Below, piece by piece: positions 1-6,395 of a stretch of DNA of 8,720 nt. Both the position numbers and the translations under genes were made by a program. The notes beneath the pieces were generated by a model that did no database searches, was not told the DNA's origin, and saw only the letters and a program-made list of their open reading frames with translations. Position 1 is the first letter of the stretch; each line of letters begins with the position of its first letter. This DNA comes from BJGN01 sp041159865 (lineage in GTDB: Bacteria > Bacteroidota > Bacteroidia > Chitinophagales > Saprospiraceae), in NCBI GenBank assembly GCA_041159865.1, contig JBEAXK010000127.1, forward strand, positions 1 to 8,720, in the 5' to 3' direction.

Positions 1-115
1 ATATGCATACTTTTTATTTTTTATAAAAATGATTTAATAGAGTAATATACCTAATTATAAATGAATGAAGCTATTTAATTTTGAATAAGGAAAATAAGGG
101 AAAAATGGGAAGAGG
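1..115. other. AT-rich intergenic DNA at left edge
   Basis: This is AT-rich sequence beyond the lysC terminator. The longest ATG-started frames are only a few codons, for example the ATG at 61 stops after five residues. I see no convincing promoter, hairpin or repeat. It probably belongs to the intergenic region of a neighbour outside the window. Confidence 0.5.
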
Positions 116-158
116 ATAAAAAAACAACAACCTGACCGAATAAAATCGGGTCAGGTTG
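116..158 (-). terminator. Intrinsic terminator downstream of lysC
   Basis: The perfect 10-bp inverted repeat CAACCTGACC (128-137) and GGTCAGGTTG (149-158) surrounds an 11-base loop. Read on the minus strand, the stem is followed by TTG and a run of seven T (118-124). This is the layout of a Rho-independent terminator and lies about 40 bases past the lysC stop. On the plus strand no T-tract follows, so it acts in one direction only. Confidence 0.88.
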
Positions 159-196
159 CGTGGAAATACATTCAGAATTGCCCTAACCTAAAATAC

Positions 197-1546
197 CTAC
201 TGAATGCTTGTTTTTTGTTGGGTTAAAGGATCGGTATGAAAAATTATTTGATCTAATTTTTGAAGAGAAATTATTTTTTCTGATGAAGGAACCAATAGTG
301 AAATGGTATTTGTGCTTCCGCCAAACGAAACCATACGAATTGGAATACCCTCAAGTGATTCAAAAATACGGGGAAGTAGATTTTCTGCATTCGCAATATT
401 ATCTCCCACAATACTAATGATAGAAAAATCATCTTCCGCCTGGATATCACCAAAAGGAGAAATATCGGTCATTATTTTCTCCAGCTTACTTACGTCATCA
501 ATCGTAAGAGAAACAGAGACCTCTGAAGTCGTAATCATGTCAATAGAGGTATGATGATTTTCAAATACCTCAAAAACACGGCGCAAAAAACCATAGGCAT
601 TCAACATCCTTCCAGACCTTATGCGAATGGCTGTTATATTATCTTTTGCAGCTATAGCTGTGACCAAATTGCCTGATGTTTCTCTTGATATGAGGGTTCC
701 GGAGGCATTGGGCGTAAAAGTATTTTTTAAACGAATAGGAATACCTGCATTTTCTGCTGGTATTACACAAGTTGGGTGTAAAATTTTTGCTCCAAAATAA
801 GCAAGTTCAGCAGCTTCTCTAAAGGAAACTTTCCTAATAGGGTGGGTGTTTTGTATGTGTCTCGGGTCGTTGTTATGCATGCCATCAATATCCGTCCAGA
901 TGATAATTTCTTCTGCTTGGATAGATGCGCCTAATATAGTTGCCGTGTAGTCACTGCCTCCTCTTTGCAAATTATCAATCTCTCCGTTTGAATTTTTGCA
1001 AATATATCCTTGTGTTATCCAAAAATCAAAATGCTTGTTTTCCTCCATAAGGAAGGAAAGTCGTTTTGATATCCACTCATAATCAGGTTCCCCATCAGGA
1101 AGAATTTGCATAAAATCTAGCGCCGATATAAGGGCAGTGTTGTACCCGAGGTATTGACAATAAAGGTGGAAAATATGGGTGGAAATGAGTTCGCCCTGAG
1201 CCAGAATCAGCTTAGCTGTTGGTTCGGCAAAAGGTGATTTCAGGGTTATCTCCAATAAGAGTAAAAAGTCATTTAAAATAGATATTCCTTTTTCATAAAA
1301 ATGGTTTTCAGGAAGAAGATCTTTTATAAAATACTCATATTCAACTTTGAATCCGGATATTATTTCCCTACCTTTTTCTATATTATTTTCTTGAATGGCT
1401 TTATTGAAAGCAACCAGCTTATTTGTTGTTCCTGAAACCGCAGATAAAACAATCCAGCGATTTTTTTCCGTAATAATTAAGTCAGCCACTTCTCGCATTC
1501 TCTGCGGACTTCCAACTGACGTACCTCCAAATTTCCAGACTTCCAT
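197..1546 (-). CDS. lysC: Aspartate kinase with C-terminal ACT domains
   Basis: Aspartate kinase phosphorylates L-aspartate to 4-phospho-L-aspartate with ATP, the first step toward lysine, methionine, threonine and diaminopimelate; it is cytoplasmic. The 449-residue product has the N-terminal nucleotide-binding signature KFGGTSVGS (5-13), SAVSGTTNKL (35-44), the catalytic-region motif LQRGGSDYTA (193-202) and WTDIDGMHNNDPR (217-229). The C-terminal 150 residues look like paired ACT domains, including MITTSEVSVSLTID (337-350), the segment that in this family usually forms the effector site. Feedback inhibition by an end-product amino acid is therefore likely, though which one cannot be read here. 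Length fits a monofunctional kinase; no homoserine dehydrogenase is fused. The ATG at 1546 places KFGG at the usual distance from the N-terminus. It is transcribed alone, divergently from an ACT-like protein gene, and followed by a strong terminator. The symbol is by analogy; thrA-type or dap-type naming is possible. Confidence 0.96.
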   Translation of the reverse strand: MEVWKFGGTSVGSPQRMREVADLIITEKNRWIVLSAVSGTTNKLVAFNKAIQENNIEKGREIISGFKVEYEYFIKDLLPENHFYEKGISILNDFLLLLEITLKSPFAEPTAKLILAQGELISTHIFHLYCQYLGYNTALISALDFMQILPDGEPDYEWISKRLSFLMEENKHFDFWITQGYICKNSNGEIDNLQRGGSDYTATILGASIQAEEIIIWTDIDGMHNNDPRHIQNTHPIRKVSFREAAELAYFGAKILHPTCVIPAENAGIPIRLKNTFTPNASGTLISRETSGNLVTAIAAKDNITAIRIRSGRMLNAYGFLRRVFEVFENHHTSIDMITTSEVSVSLTIDDVSKLEKIMTDISPFGDIQAEDDFSIISIVGDNIANAENLLPRIFESLEGIPIRMVSFGGSTNTISLLVPSSEKIISLQKLDQIIFHTDPLTQQKTSIQ

Positions 1547-1563
1547 TTGAAATATTTATAGGG

Positions 1564-1595
1564 CAATATTAGAAGGTAAAAATCGGAGTGCCAAA
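1564..1595 (-). promoter_or_regulatory. Predicted Bacteroidota-type promoter of lysC
   Basis: On the minus strand TTTG (1595-1592) is followed after exactly 20 bases by TAATATTG (1571-1564). The Bacteroidota primary sigma consensus is a -33 TTTG and a -7 TAnnTTTG about 19-21 bases apart. Here only one position of the -7 box is off. Transcription would start roughly 10 bases before the lysC ATG, giving a very short leader. Confidence 0.55.
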
Positions 1596-1606
1596 TTTCT
1601 TCCTTA

Positions 1607-1644
1607 TTTTGTACAAAATCATGTATTTTTGTTAAAAATTTAAC
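1607..1644. promoter_or_regulatory. Two palindromes in the lysC / ACT-protein divergent spacer
   Basis: TTTTGTACAAAA (1607-1618) is a perfect 12-bp palindrome. GTTAAA-AA-TTTAAC (1631-1644) has perfect 6-bp arms around a 2-base centre and ends one base before the start codon of the ACT-like gene. Both lie between divergent genes, where dimeric repressor sites often occur. No regulator is identified; AT-rich DNA makes such palindromes more likely by chance. Confidence 0.35.
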
Positions 1645-1645
1645 A

Positions 1646-2305
1646 ATGAAGAAATTAGGTGAAATCGTGGAAGAAGAGATAAAAAGGTCTCCTTTTTTGA
1701 TGGAATCTTTAAAGGAGGGATTAATCAATATTTCTGCCTTAGCCAGGAAAATACATAAACAAGTGGAACGAAACATTGGTAAACCCATACAATCAAGTGC
1801 TATCATAATGGCTATCAATAGATTACCCTTGCAAGTTGGACAAAAAACAGAGTCTGATTTGTTGCGATACATATCCAAACTGGGAGATGTACGGGTTAGA
1901 TCTAATATTGTGGATTATACCTTCATGCAATCGGGAACCATTGTTCATGCACAAACTTCCTTATTAGTCAGAGCAGCGGAGCTTCCAAAATCTTTTCATT
2001 CTATTTCTCAGGGAGTTACTGAAACGACTATATTAGTGGATGAACAACTGGAGAAAGACTTAATTCATATTTTTCGCAATGAAAAATGCATTGAAAAGGA
2101 GAGAGATTTAACCGTACTTACTTTTTTATTGCCCTCGGAGAATAGGGTATTGTATGGATTTTATTATTTCATCTTGAGAGAATTTGCCTGGAATGGTATC
2201 AACTTAGTGGAGATTATTTCCACTTCAAATGAGTTCACCTTAGTTATTGCCACGAAGGATTTAGATGCATCCTTTAAAGTATTAGCTCATTTAAGGAGGA
2301 GTTAA
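1646..2305 (+). CDS. ACT-like domain protein divergent from aspartate kinase
   Basis: This 219-residue soluble protein has no signal peptide or membrane segment. Its C-terminus (about 154-219) reads like an ACT domain: LTVLTFLLP, an aromatic/helical stretch, GINLVEIISTSNEFTLVI (184-201) and a final helix. The 'gIn..eI.STSNE.tlvi' pattern resembles the effector-binding edge of aspartate kinase ACT domains. The N-terminal 60 residues are helical (SLKEGLINISALARKIHKQV, 21-40) and could be a small helix-turn-helix or oligomerisation module; similar arrangements are known in proteins described as ACT-domain regulators of amino-acid metabolism. The middle (80-150) may be a second, poorer ACT copy. 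The ATG at 1646 has no Shine-Dalgarno sequence. Its position back-to-back with lysC suggests a regulator or accessory subunit for aspartate-family metabolism; that is inference. The stop overlaps the convergent transporter gene. Confidence 0.7.
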   Translation: MKKLGEIVEEEIKRSPFLMESLKEGLINISALARKIHKQVERNIGKPIQSSAIIMAINRLPLQVGQKTESDLLRYISKLGDVRVRSNIVDYTFMQSGTIVHAQTSLLVRAAELPKSFHSISQGVTETTILVDEQLEKDLIHIFRNEKCIEKERDLTVLTFLLPSENRVLYGFYYFILREFAWNGINLVEIISTSNEFTLVIATKDLDASFKVLAHLRRS

Positions 2306-2331
2306 TTTCCTTTATGTAAATTTAAATTAAC
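2301..2331. repeat. AT-rich inverted repeat over the convergent stop codons
   Basis: The 8-bp arms GTTAATTT (2301-2308) and AAATTAAC (2324-2331) match perfectly around a 15-base loop. They cover the shared TTAA, in which the stop codons of the two convergent genes overlap (2302-2305). The stem is AT-rich and no T-tract follows on either side, so terminator activity is doubtful; it is listed as the only structure found at this convergent junction. Confidence 0.25.
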
Positions 2332-3204
2332 TAAAAATACGCCAGTCAATAATAGCAAAGCGGCGAAGATGGAATGGCTGGTCAGATTTTCACCATTTAA
2401 TTGCCAGCCAAGGAAAACGGCAATGACTGGATTGACATAATTAGATGTGGCTACCTTTTCAGGTTTGACATGGTGCAGCAGATATTGAAAGGCTGAAAAC
2501 GCTACAATAGAGCCAGCGAAAGTTAGAAAGCTAAAAGAGAGCCAGCCTTTAAAAGAAACTTGCTGAAAGCTAAAATGGGCTGGTTCGTCATTGATAAAAG
2601 ACAGAACGAATAGAAATAAACCACCTGCAATCATTTGTAAAGAAGCGGAAAAGGATTTAGACTCTGGTAGATTTGCATTTTTTACAGCAACAGAACCCCA
2701 TGCCCAGGCAATAATAGCGGCGCAAATGGCAAAAAGTCCTTTAAAAGTATGAGGTTTCCAGGGGAATTCAGGTTGACCCACAAGAACATAGATACCAGTC
2801 ATTCCTAAAAGTAATCCAATAATCGTTTTTGGGTCAGGCTTTCTTTTATCGATGCTCCAGACAAAAATGACCACCATAACGGGTTCAAAGGCAGCCATCA
2901 GGGCAGCAAGACCTGTATCGATATATTGTTCTGCCCATACAACCATTGCTGTTCCCATGACCAAAAAAAGAAATCCCATCCAGGCTGCAGAAAACATATT
3001 TCTAAGGGCAGGTATTGGATCTTTTTTAAAAAATCCAATACCTGCCATAAGGACACCTGCCAGCAGAAATCTCAGACTTGAGAGTAAAAAGGGAGGGAAA
3101 TCCTCCATAGCTATGAAGTTCACTAAATAAGTGGAACCCCAAATAAGATATATAGCGGAAAAAGATAAAAAAACAAGAAGAGGATTGCTATGAATATTTT
3201 TCAA
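2302..3204 (-). CDS. EamA-family (drug/metabolite superfamily) inner-membrane transporter
   Basis: The 300-residue, strongly hydrophobic protein shows the two-fold repeated five-helix layout of EamA/RhaT-type DMT carriers, about ten membrane helices in all. The first helix carries YLIWGSTYL (19-27), a hallmark of this family, and the second half begins near 150 with GLFAICAAIIAWAWGSVAVK. Family members export amino acids, metabolites or drugs across the inner membrane; the substrate here cannot be predicted. The start codon appears to be TTG at 3204: no in-frame ATG lies between the upstream stop and this TTG, and the next in-frame ATG (residue 33) would delete the first helix. The gene begins 12 bases after the DksA-like gene and in the same frame, so the two are probably one transcript. 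Its 3' end overlaps the convergent ACT-like gene by four bases. An exporter near amino-acid genes is suggestive only. Confidence 0.9.
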   Translation of the reverse strand: MKNIHSNPLLVFLSFSAIYLIWGSTYLVNFIAMEDFPPFLLSSLRFLLAGVLMAGIGFFKKDPIPALRNMFSAAWMGFLFLVMGTAMVVWAEQYIDTGLAALMAAFEPVMVVIFVWSIDKRKPDPKTIIGLLLGMTGIYVLVGQPEFPWKPHTFKGLFAICAAIIAWAWGSVAVKNANLPESKSFSASLQMIAGGLFLFVLSFINDEPAHFSFQQVSFKGWLSFSFLTFAGSIVAFSAFQYLLHHVKPEKVATSNYVNPVIAVFLGWQLNGENLTSHSIFAALLLLTGVFLVNLNLHKGN

Positions 3205-3216
3205 GCGATCATCAAA

Positions 3217-3927
3217 TTAACGATCATCTTCATCATCGTCATAGGAATCATTATCATCATAAGAATCATTATCATCTAGGTCGGATGAATCATCTGCGAT
3301 ATCATCATCGAGATCGTTAACATCGCCATAAAGCATGGTCGTATCTTCATCACCGAAGGCATCTTTTGCCCCAGTGACGCCTAACAAATCATCGTCGAAA
3401 TCATCGGGGTCAACGACAGGTTTCTTTTTACCTGGGGTTGATTTACGAATAACGGTTGTAATGATTCTTTTTTGAGGAACCACTTTTTCTCCTTCCTTCT
3501 TTTCTTCAGGATACTCAAGGACCGGTTTAATTTTTTTCTCGGGGGGTTGTTGTTGTTCGGAAACTTTGGCCGCCATACTTTTAGTAGTCGTAGGCACGGC
3601 GAGTAATCTCCGTTTATCGATTAAATCACCCGTAACGATACAAATACCATAAGATTTGTTTTTAATTCTCACCAGGGCATTTTGGAGATCCTGAATATGG
3701 ACACGTTGACGAATGGCCATATTATTGAGCATTTCAACATCATTATTGATACTGCTGTCGTCAACCCAATCTCCACCATGTTCATCACTGGTGTTTTCTG
3801 TAATCTCAACAATCTGCTCTTGTAGCTCAGTCAAGTGTTTGGTAGCACGACTTAGTTTAGTTTCTATTATTTCGCGAAACTCATCGAGTTCTGCGTCGCT
3901 GTAGCGTAATATTGGATTATTATCCAT
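3217..3927 (-). CDS. DksA/TraR-like protein with degenerate zinc site and acidic C-terminal tail
   Basis: DksA/TraR proteins enter the RNA polymerase secondary channel by a coiled coil and modulate transcription. This 236-residue protein has a charged helical region (about 11-90) and then YGICIVTGDLIDKRRLLAVP (93-112), which matches the family's zinc-finger core. Only Cys96 remains of the four usual cysteines: the second position is Thr, and the C-terminal pair is absent in TTTKSMAAK. Zinc-poor versions are common in Bacteroidota, so this alone is not a defect. Residues 122-172 form a Lys/Pro/Glu-rich linker, and residues 173-236 are an extremely acidic, Asp-rich tail ending in repeated NDSYDD units. 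That tail is unusual for DksA and may mimic nucleic acid or bind basic partners; this is inference. The ATG at 3927 has no Shine-Dalgarno. The transporter gene follows after 12 bases. Confidence 0.8.
   Translation of the reverse strand: MDNNPILRYSDAELDEFREIIETKLSRATKHLTELQEQIVEITENTSDEHGGDWVDDSSINNDVEMLNNMAIRQRVHIQDLQNALVRIKNKSYGICIVTGDLIDKRRLLAVPTTTKSMAAKVSEQQQPPEKKIKPVLEYPEEKKEGEKVVPQKRIITTVIRKSTPGKKKPVVDPDDFDDDLLGVTGAKDAFGDEDTTMLYGDVNDLDDDIADDSSDLDDNDSYDDNDSYDDDEDDR
3245..3276. repeat. 18-bp-period direct repeat encoding the acidic tail
   Basis: GAATCATTATCATC occurs at 3245-3258 and again at 3263-3276, a period of 18 bases, so the reading frame is kept. It encodes the two NDSYDD units near the C-terminus of the DksA-like protein. 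This is a likely site of slippage and of tail-length variation between strains. Confidence 0.75.
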
Positions 3928-4058
3928 AAGGAGTTTTGAAGATATTGATTCAAAATAAAGTGCAAGATTCCGAAGAATTTTTTAAAAAATATACTACTTG
4001 AAAAAAAATGTTTAAAAGTTTTCTAAAAAAAAGATTCAAACAAATAAAATTCAGCTAT
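3928..4058 (-). other. 131-base spacer between GNAT-nitrilase and DksA-like genes
   Basis: This very AT-rich spacer contains a perfect 14-bp palindrome, ATTTTTTAAAAAAT (3977-3990), and several A/T runs (for example 4026-4032). No GC-rich stem with a T-tract is visible, so there is no convincing terminator for the upstream gene. No good match to the phylum promoter pattern was found, although a spacer this long suggests that the DksA-like/transporter pair has its own promoter. Confidence 0.4.
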
Positions 4059-5579
4059 TTACGTCATTTTTCTAAATCGAATTTCATACATATCGCTTCT
4101 TCTGTTATTGAGAGCCTGAACACTTCCGAAGGCATGCAATTCCTTCAACAATTCCAGGTCAATATCGGCAACCACCGTCATTTCAGAATTTGGGGTAGCC
4201 TCAGCGCGAACGCCATTCACTGGGAAAGCGAAGTCAGTAGGAGTAAAAATACCAGATTGAGCGTATTGAATATCCATATTATTTACTTTGGGTAAATTTC
4301 CTACACAACCAGCAATAGCTACATAGCATTCATTTTCAATGGCTCTTGCCTGAGCACACAACCGAACGCGATTATATCCATTCTGTGTATCTGTAAGAAA
4401 AGGGACAAAGAGTATCTGTACGTTATTTCGGGCATACCAGCGAGCCAGTTCAGGGAAGCAGATATCATAATCGATGAGGATGCCAATTTTTCCTGCATCC
4501 GTGTCAAATATTTTTAATTTATTTCCACCGACCATTCCCCAGGCAGATAATTCTGAAGGCATGGGATGTATTTTATAACAACCGTCCCAGGTTCCATCTC
4601 TGCGGCACAGGTAGCTAACATTTAATAAGTGACCGTCTTCAACGATGGGCATACTCCCTGTTATGATATTGATATTATAAGCCATGGCATATTCAATAAA
4701 CTTTTGGAGCAGTGGCTCGGTATAACGGGCCAGTTCCCTTACAGCTTTTGCCTCACCCAGGTGATTAAATTCAGCAAGCAGGGGGGCATTAAACAAAGCA
4801 GGGAAAACGATGAAGTCAGACTTATAATCGCTGACAGCATCTACAAAATATTCTACCTGTTCAAGCAGGGCATTAAAATTTCTAAAAAGCCTCATTTGCC
4901 ATTGAACCAAGCCTAGGCGAACCATTTGTTTACTAATGGTTTTAAGTTCCTCTTTACCTTGGAAATAAATATTGTTCCATTCCAGAAGGGTGGCAAAATC
5001 TTTTGATTCTGTATCACCCGGCATATAATTTTTAAGTATTTTTTTGACGTGAAAATTATTGGACATTTGAAAAGTTAGGGTAGGGTCGTAAATTTCCTTC
5101 AACTTAACTTTCTCCAGATATTCTCTGGGGGACATCAGATCTGCATAATGTTTATAGTTTGGAATTCTGCCACCAGCAATAATGGCACGCAGATTCAACT
5201 TTTCACAAAGGTCTTTTCGTCTGTCATAAAGCCTTCTGCCTAAACGCAGACCTCTGTATTCCGGCGCGACAAACATTTCAATCCCATACAGTACATCACC
5301 ATCAGCAAAATGTGTGTTAAAGGTGTAATTGCCCGTAATTTCCTGAAAAGTATGATTGTCTCCAAATTTTTTATAGTCAACAATAATAGACAGAGCGGAA
5401 GCCACCACTTTACCATCTACGAGGACACACAACTGACCTTCTGGAAACAGGTCTAATAATTTTTTTATATCATCTAACTGCCAATAATCCCCACCAATGC
5501 CCGCATAGGCCTCAATCATGGCTTCTTTCAGACCAAAATAATCTTCAAAGTATAAATTTCTTAATTCAATTTTCATCAT
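4059..5579 (-). CDS. GNAT acetyltransferase-nitrilase fusion with apparently inactive nitrilase site
   Basis: Two domains are visible in this 506-residue protein. The N-terminus (about 1-170) is GNAT-like: beta strands, then APEYRGLRLGRRLYDRRKDL (105-124), the acetyl-CoA-binding helix region typical of the known GNAT-nitrilase fusions, and IIAGGRIPNY. The C-terminus (about 218-500) is a carbon-nitrogen hydrolase fold with family blocks such as CAQARAIENECYVAIAGCVG (408-427) and the late MDIQYAQSGIFTP. The catalytic Cys expected in 'ICYD' is Asp370 (ILIDYDICFPELAR), and the first catalytic Glu, expected in 'FPE', is Ala261 (FIVFPALF). The Lys (336) and second Glu (343) remain. Each change needs at least two base changes per codon, so simple sequencing error is unlikely. 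I infer that amidase activity is lost and the domain may bind rather than cleave an amide. The double ATG at 5579/5576, 8 bases after the regulator's stop, is preferred over an overlapping ATG at 5600, which would add seven residues. Confidence 0.85.
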   Translation of the reverse strand: MMKIELRNLYFEDYFGLKEAMIEAYAGIGGDYWQLDDIKKLLDLFPEGQLCVLVDGKVVASALSIIVDYKKFGDNHTFQEITGNYTFNTHFADGDVLYGIEMFVAPEYRGLRLGRRLYDRRKDLCEKLNLRAIIAGGRIPNYKHYADLMSPREYLEKVKLKEIYDPTLTFQMSNNFHVKKILKNYMPGDTESKDFATLLEWNNIYFQGKEELKTISKQMVRLGLVQWQMRLFRNFNALLEQVEYFVDAVSDYKSDFIVFPALFNAPLLAEFNHLGEAKAVRELARYTEPLLQKFIEYAMAYNINIITGSMPIVEDGHLLNVSYLCRRDGTWDGCYKIHPMPSELSAWGMVGGNKLKIFDTDAGKIGILIDYDICFPELARWYARNNVQILFVPFLTDTQNGYNRVRLCAQARAIENECYVAIAGCVGNLPKVNNMDIQYAQSGIFTPTDFAFPVNGVRAEATPNSEMTVVADIDLELLKELHAFGSVQALNNRRSDMYEIRFRKMT

Positions 5580-5587
5580 CCTAAAGT

Positions 5588-6262
5588 TTAAAGCTGACAT
5601 TTATAACCGATGCCATAAATGGTTTTAATGTAGTCATCGCATTCAAAGGGAGCCAGTTTTCTTCGTAAGTTTTTTACATGTGCATAGATAAATTCAAAAT
5701 TAGCACTTTCTTCCATGTGATCCCCCCAAAGATGCTCAGCAATTTTTTCTTTTGTCAATACACGGTTTTTATTTCTAATCAGGTAAAACAAAATATCGAA
5801 TTCCTTTTTAGTCAAGGTCAACAAAACATCCTCTATGGTAATTTGATGTTCTTGCGGGAACAAAACAATTTTACCAAACTGAATAGAAGTATTCGGCAGA
5901 TTAAATCGTCTTCGGTTAATCACTTTGATGCGCGCCCAAAATTCATTGGGATCTATTTCGACATAAACACAATCGTCGGCACCTTGTTCCAGGAACGGAA
6001 TAACGAGATTAAAAGAAGGCTCATCATAAATAACAAACAAGCCTGTTCCTGTATCTTCCTTTCGGATCATTTTAATAATTTGAAGGCCTTCTGACCATTG
6101 CTGATGTAAAAAGAGTAAAACAACATCGTAGGTATGGCTATCTATTTTGAGTAACGCACTTTTAAAATCAGGGGCAAATTCACATAAAAATCCACATTTC
6201 ATCCACCATTTTTGCCAATGAATCCTGCTCATTTCGTCAGAATCTATCAACAGCATTTTCAT
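5588..6262 (-). CDS. OmpR-family DNA-binding regulator with aspartate-less receiver
   Basis: The 224-residue product has an N-terminal receiver-like domain (1-118) and a C-terminal winged helix (about 132-224). The winged helix is intact: LTKKEFDILFYLI, RVLTKEKIAEHLWG, a recognition helix with VKNLRRKL, and the final wing YIKTIYGIGYKC. In the receiver the phospho-acceptor expected in 'YDVVLLD' is Phe51 (YDVVLLFL). The second acidic-pocket residue is Ser8 (LLIDSDE), and the conserved Lys before the last helix is Val101. Phosphorylation switching is therefore not expected; such atypical receivers are known and may dimerise constitutively or respond to ligands. I chose the ATG at 6262 because receiver domains begin directly with this strand; an ATG at 6316 would add 18 unlike residues. 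No histidine kinase is nearby. The GNAT-nitrilase gene follows after 8 bases, suggesting one operon. Confidence 0.9.
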   Translation of the reverse strand: MKMLLIDSDEMSRIHWQKWWMKCGFLCEFAPDFKSALLKIDSHTYDVVLLFLHQQWSEGLQIIKMIRKEDTGTGLFVIYDEPSFNLVIPFLEQGADDCVYVEIDPNEFWARIKVINRRRFNLPNTSIQFGKIVLFPQEHQITIEDVLLTLTKKEFDILFYLIRNKNRVLTKEKIAEHLWGDHMEESANFEFIYAHVKNLRRKLAPFECDDYIKTIYGIGYKCQL

Positions 6263-6337
6263 AAAAAAAATCGTATTTTGATTGTTAAAGTAAGGCAGTC
6301 TGCGATAATTATACAAAATACCATGTAATTTTTAAAA

Positions 6338-6379
6338 AATTCAAAATTAATTCAGATTTCCTCTTTTTTTTTGAATTAA
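6338..6379. promoter_or_regulatory. Repeated AATTCA half-sites in divergent regulatory spacer
   Basis: AATTCA occurs at 6338-6343 and 6349-6354, an 11-base period. TTAATTCA (6347-6354) is also matched by the inverted TGAATTAA (6372-6379) after 17 bases. The site lies between the OmpR-type regulator gene and the small-protein/ATP-grasp pair. OmpR-family proteins usually bind tandem half-sites spaced 10-11 bases, so this could be an autoregulatory operator. The AT-rich background weakens the case. Confidence 0.3.
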
Positions 6380-6395
6380 AAAGCATTTTTTACTC

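Noticed and set aside
944..970. LQRGG in place of the usual LGRGG in aspartate kinase
   Set aside because: I believe this variant occurs in Bacteroidota aspartate kinases and the rest of the active site is intact, so it is not evidence of inactivation.
1608..1631. TTTG and TATTTTTG upstream of the ACT-like gene as a promoter
   Set aside because: The -7 box matches TAnnTTTG, but the spacing to the TTTG is only 12 bases instead of about 20, and no better -33 element was found.
1477..1878. Open frame of 133 codons on the minus strand across the lysC start and its spacer
   Set aside because: It overlaps the 5' ends of two well-supported genes and contains no recognisable domain; it is a shadow frame.
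2293..2316. Strong Shine-Dalgarno-like AAGGAGGA followed by ATG
   Set aside because: The ATG at 2314 is followed at once by TAA, and the motif lies at the end of a coding region, so it is most likely chance.
3556..3642. Loss of zinc cysteines in the DksA/TraR-like protein as a novelty
   Set aside because: Cys-poor zinc-finger relatives are common in Bacteroidota, so only the acidic tail was kept as a finding.
3977..3990. ATTTTTTAAAAAAT palindrome as a terminator or operator
   Set aside because: Pure A/T palindromes are expected by chance in such AT-rich spacers; the stem would be weak and no T-tract follows.
5678..6094. Open frame of 138 codons on the plus strand inside the OmpR-type gene
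   Set aside because: It is antisense to a clearly conserved regulator, and its predicted protein resembles no family.
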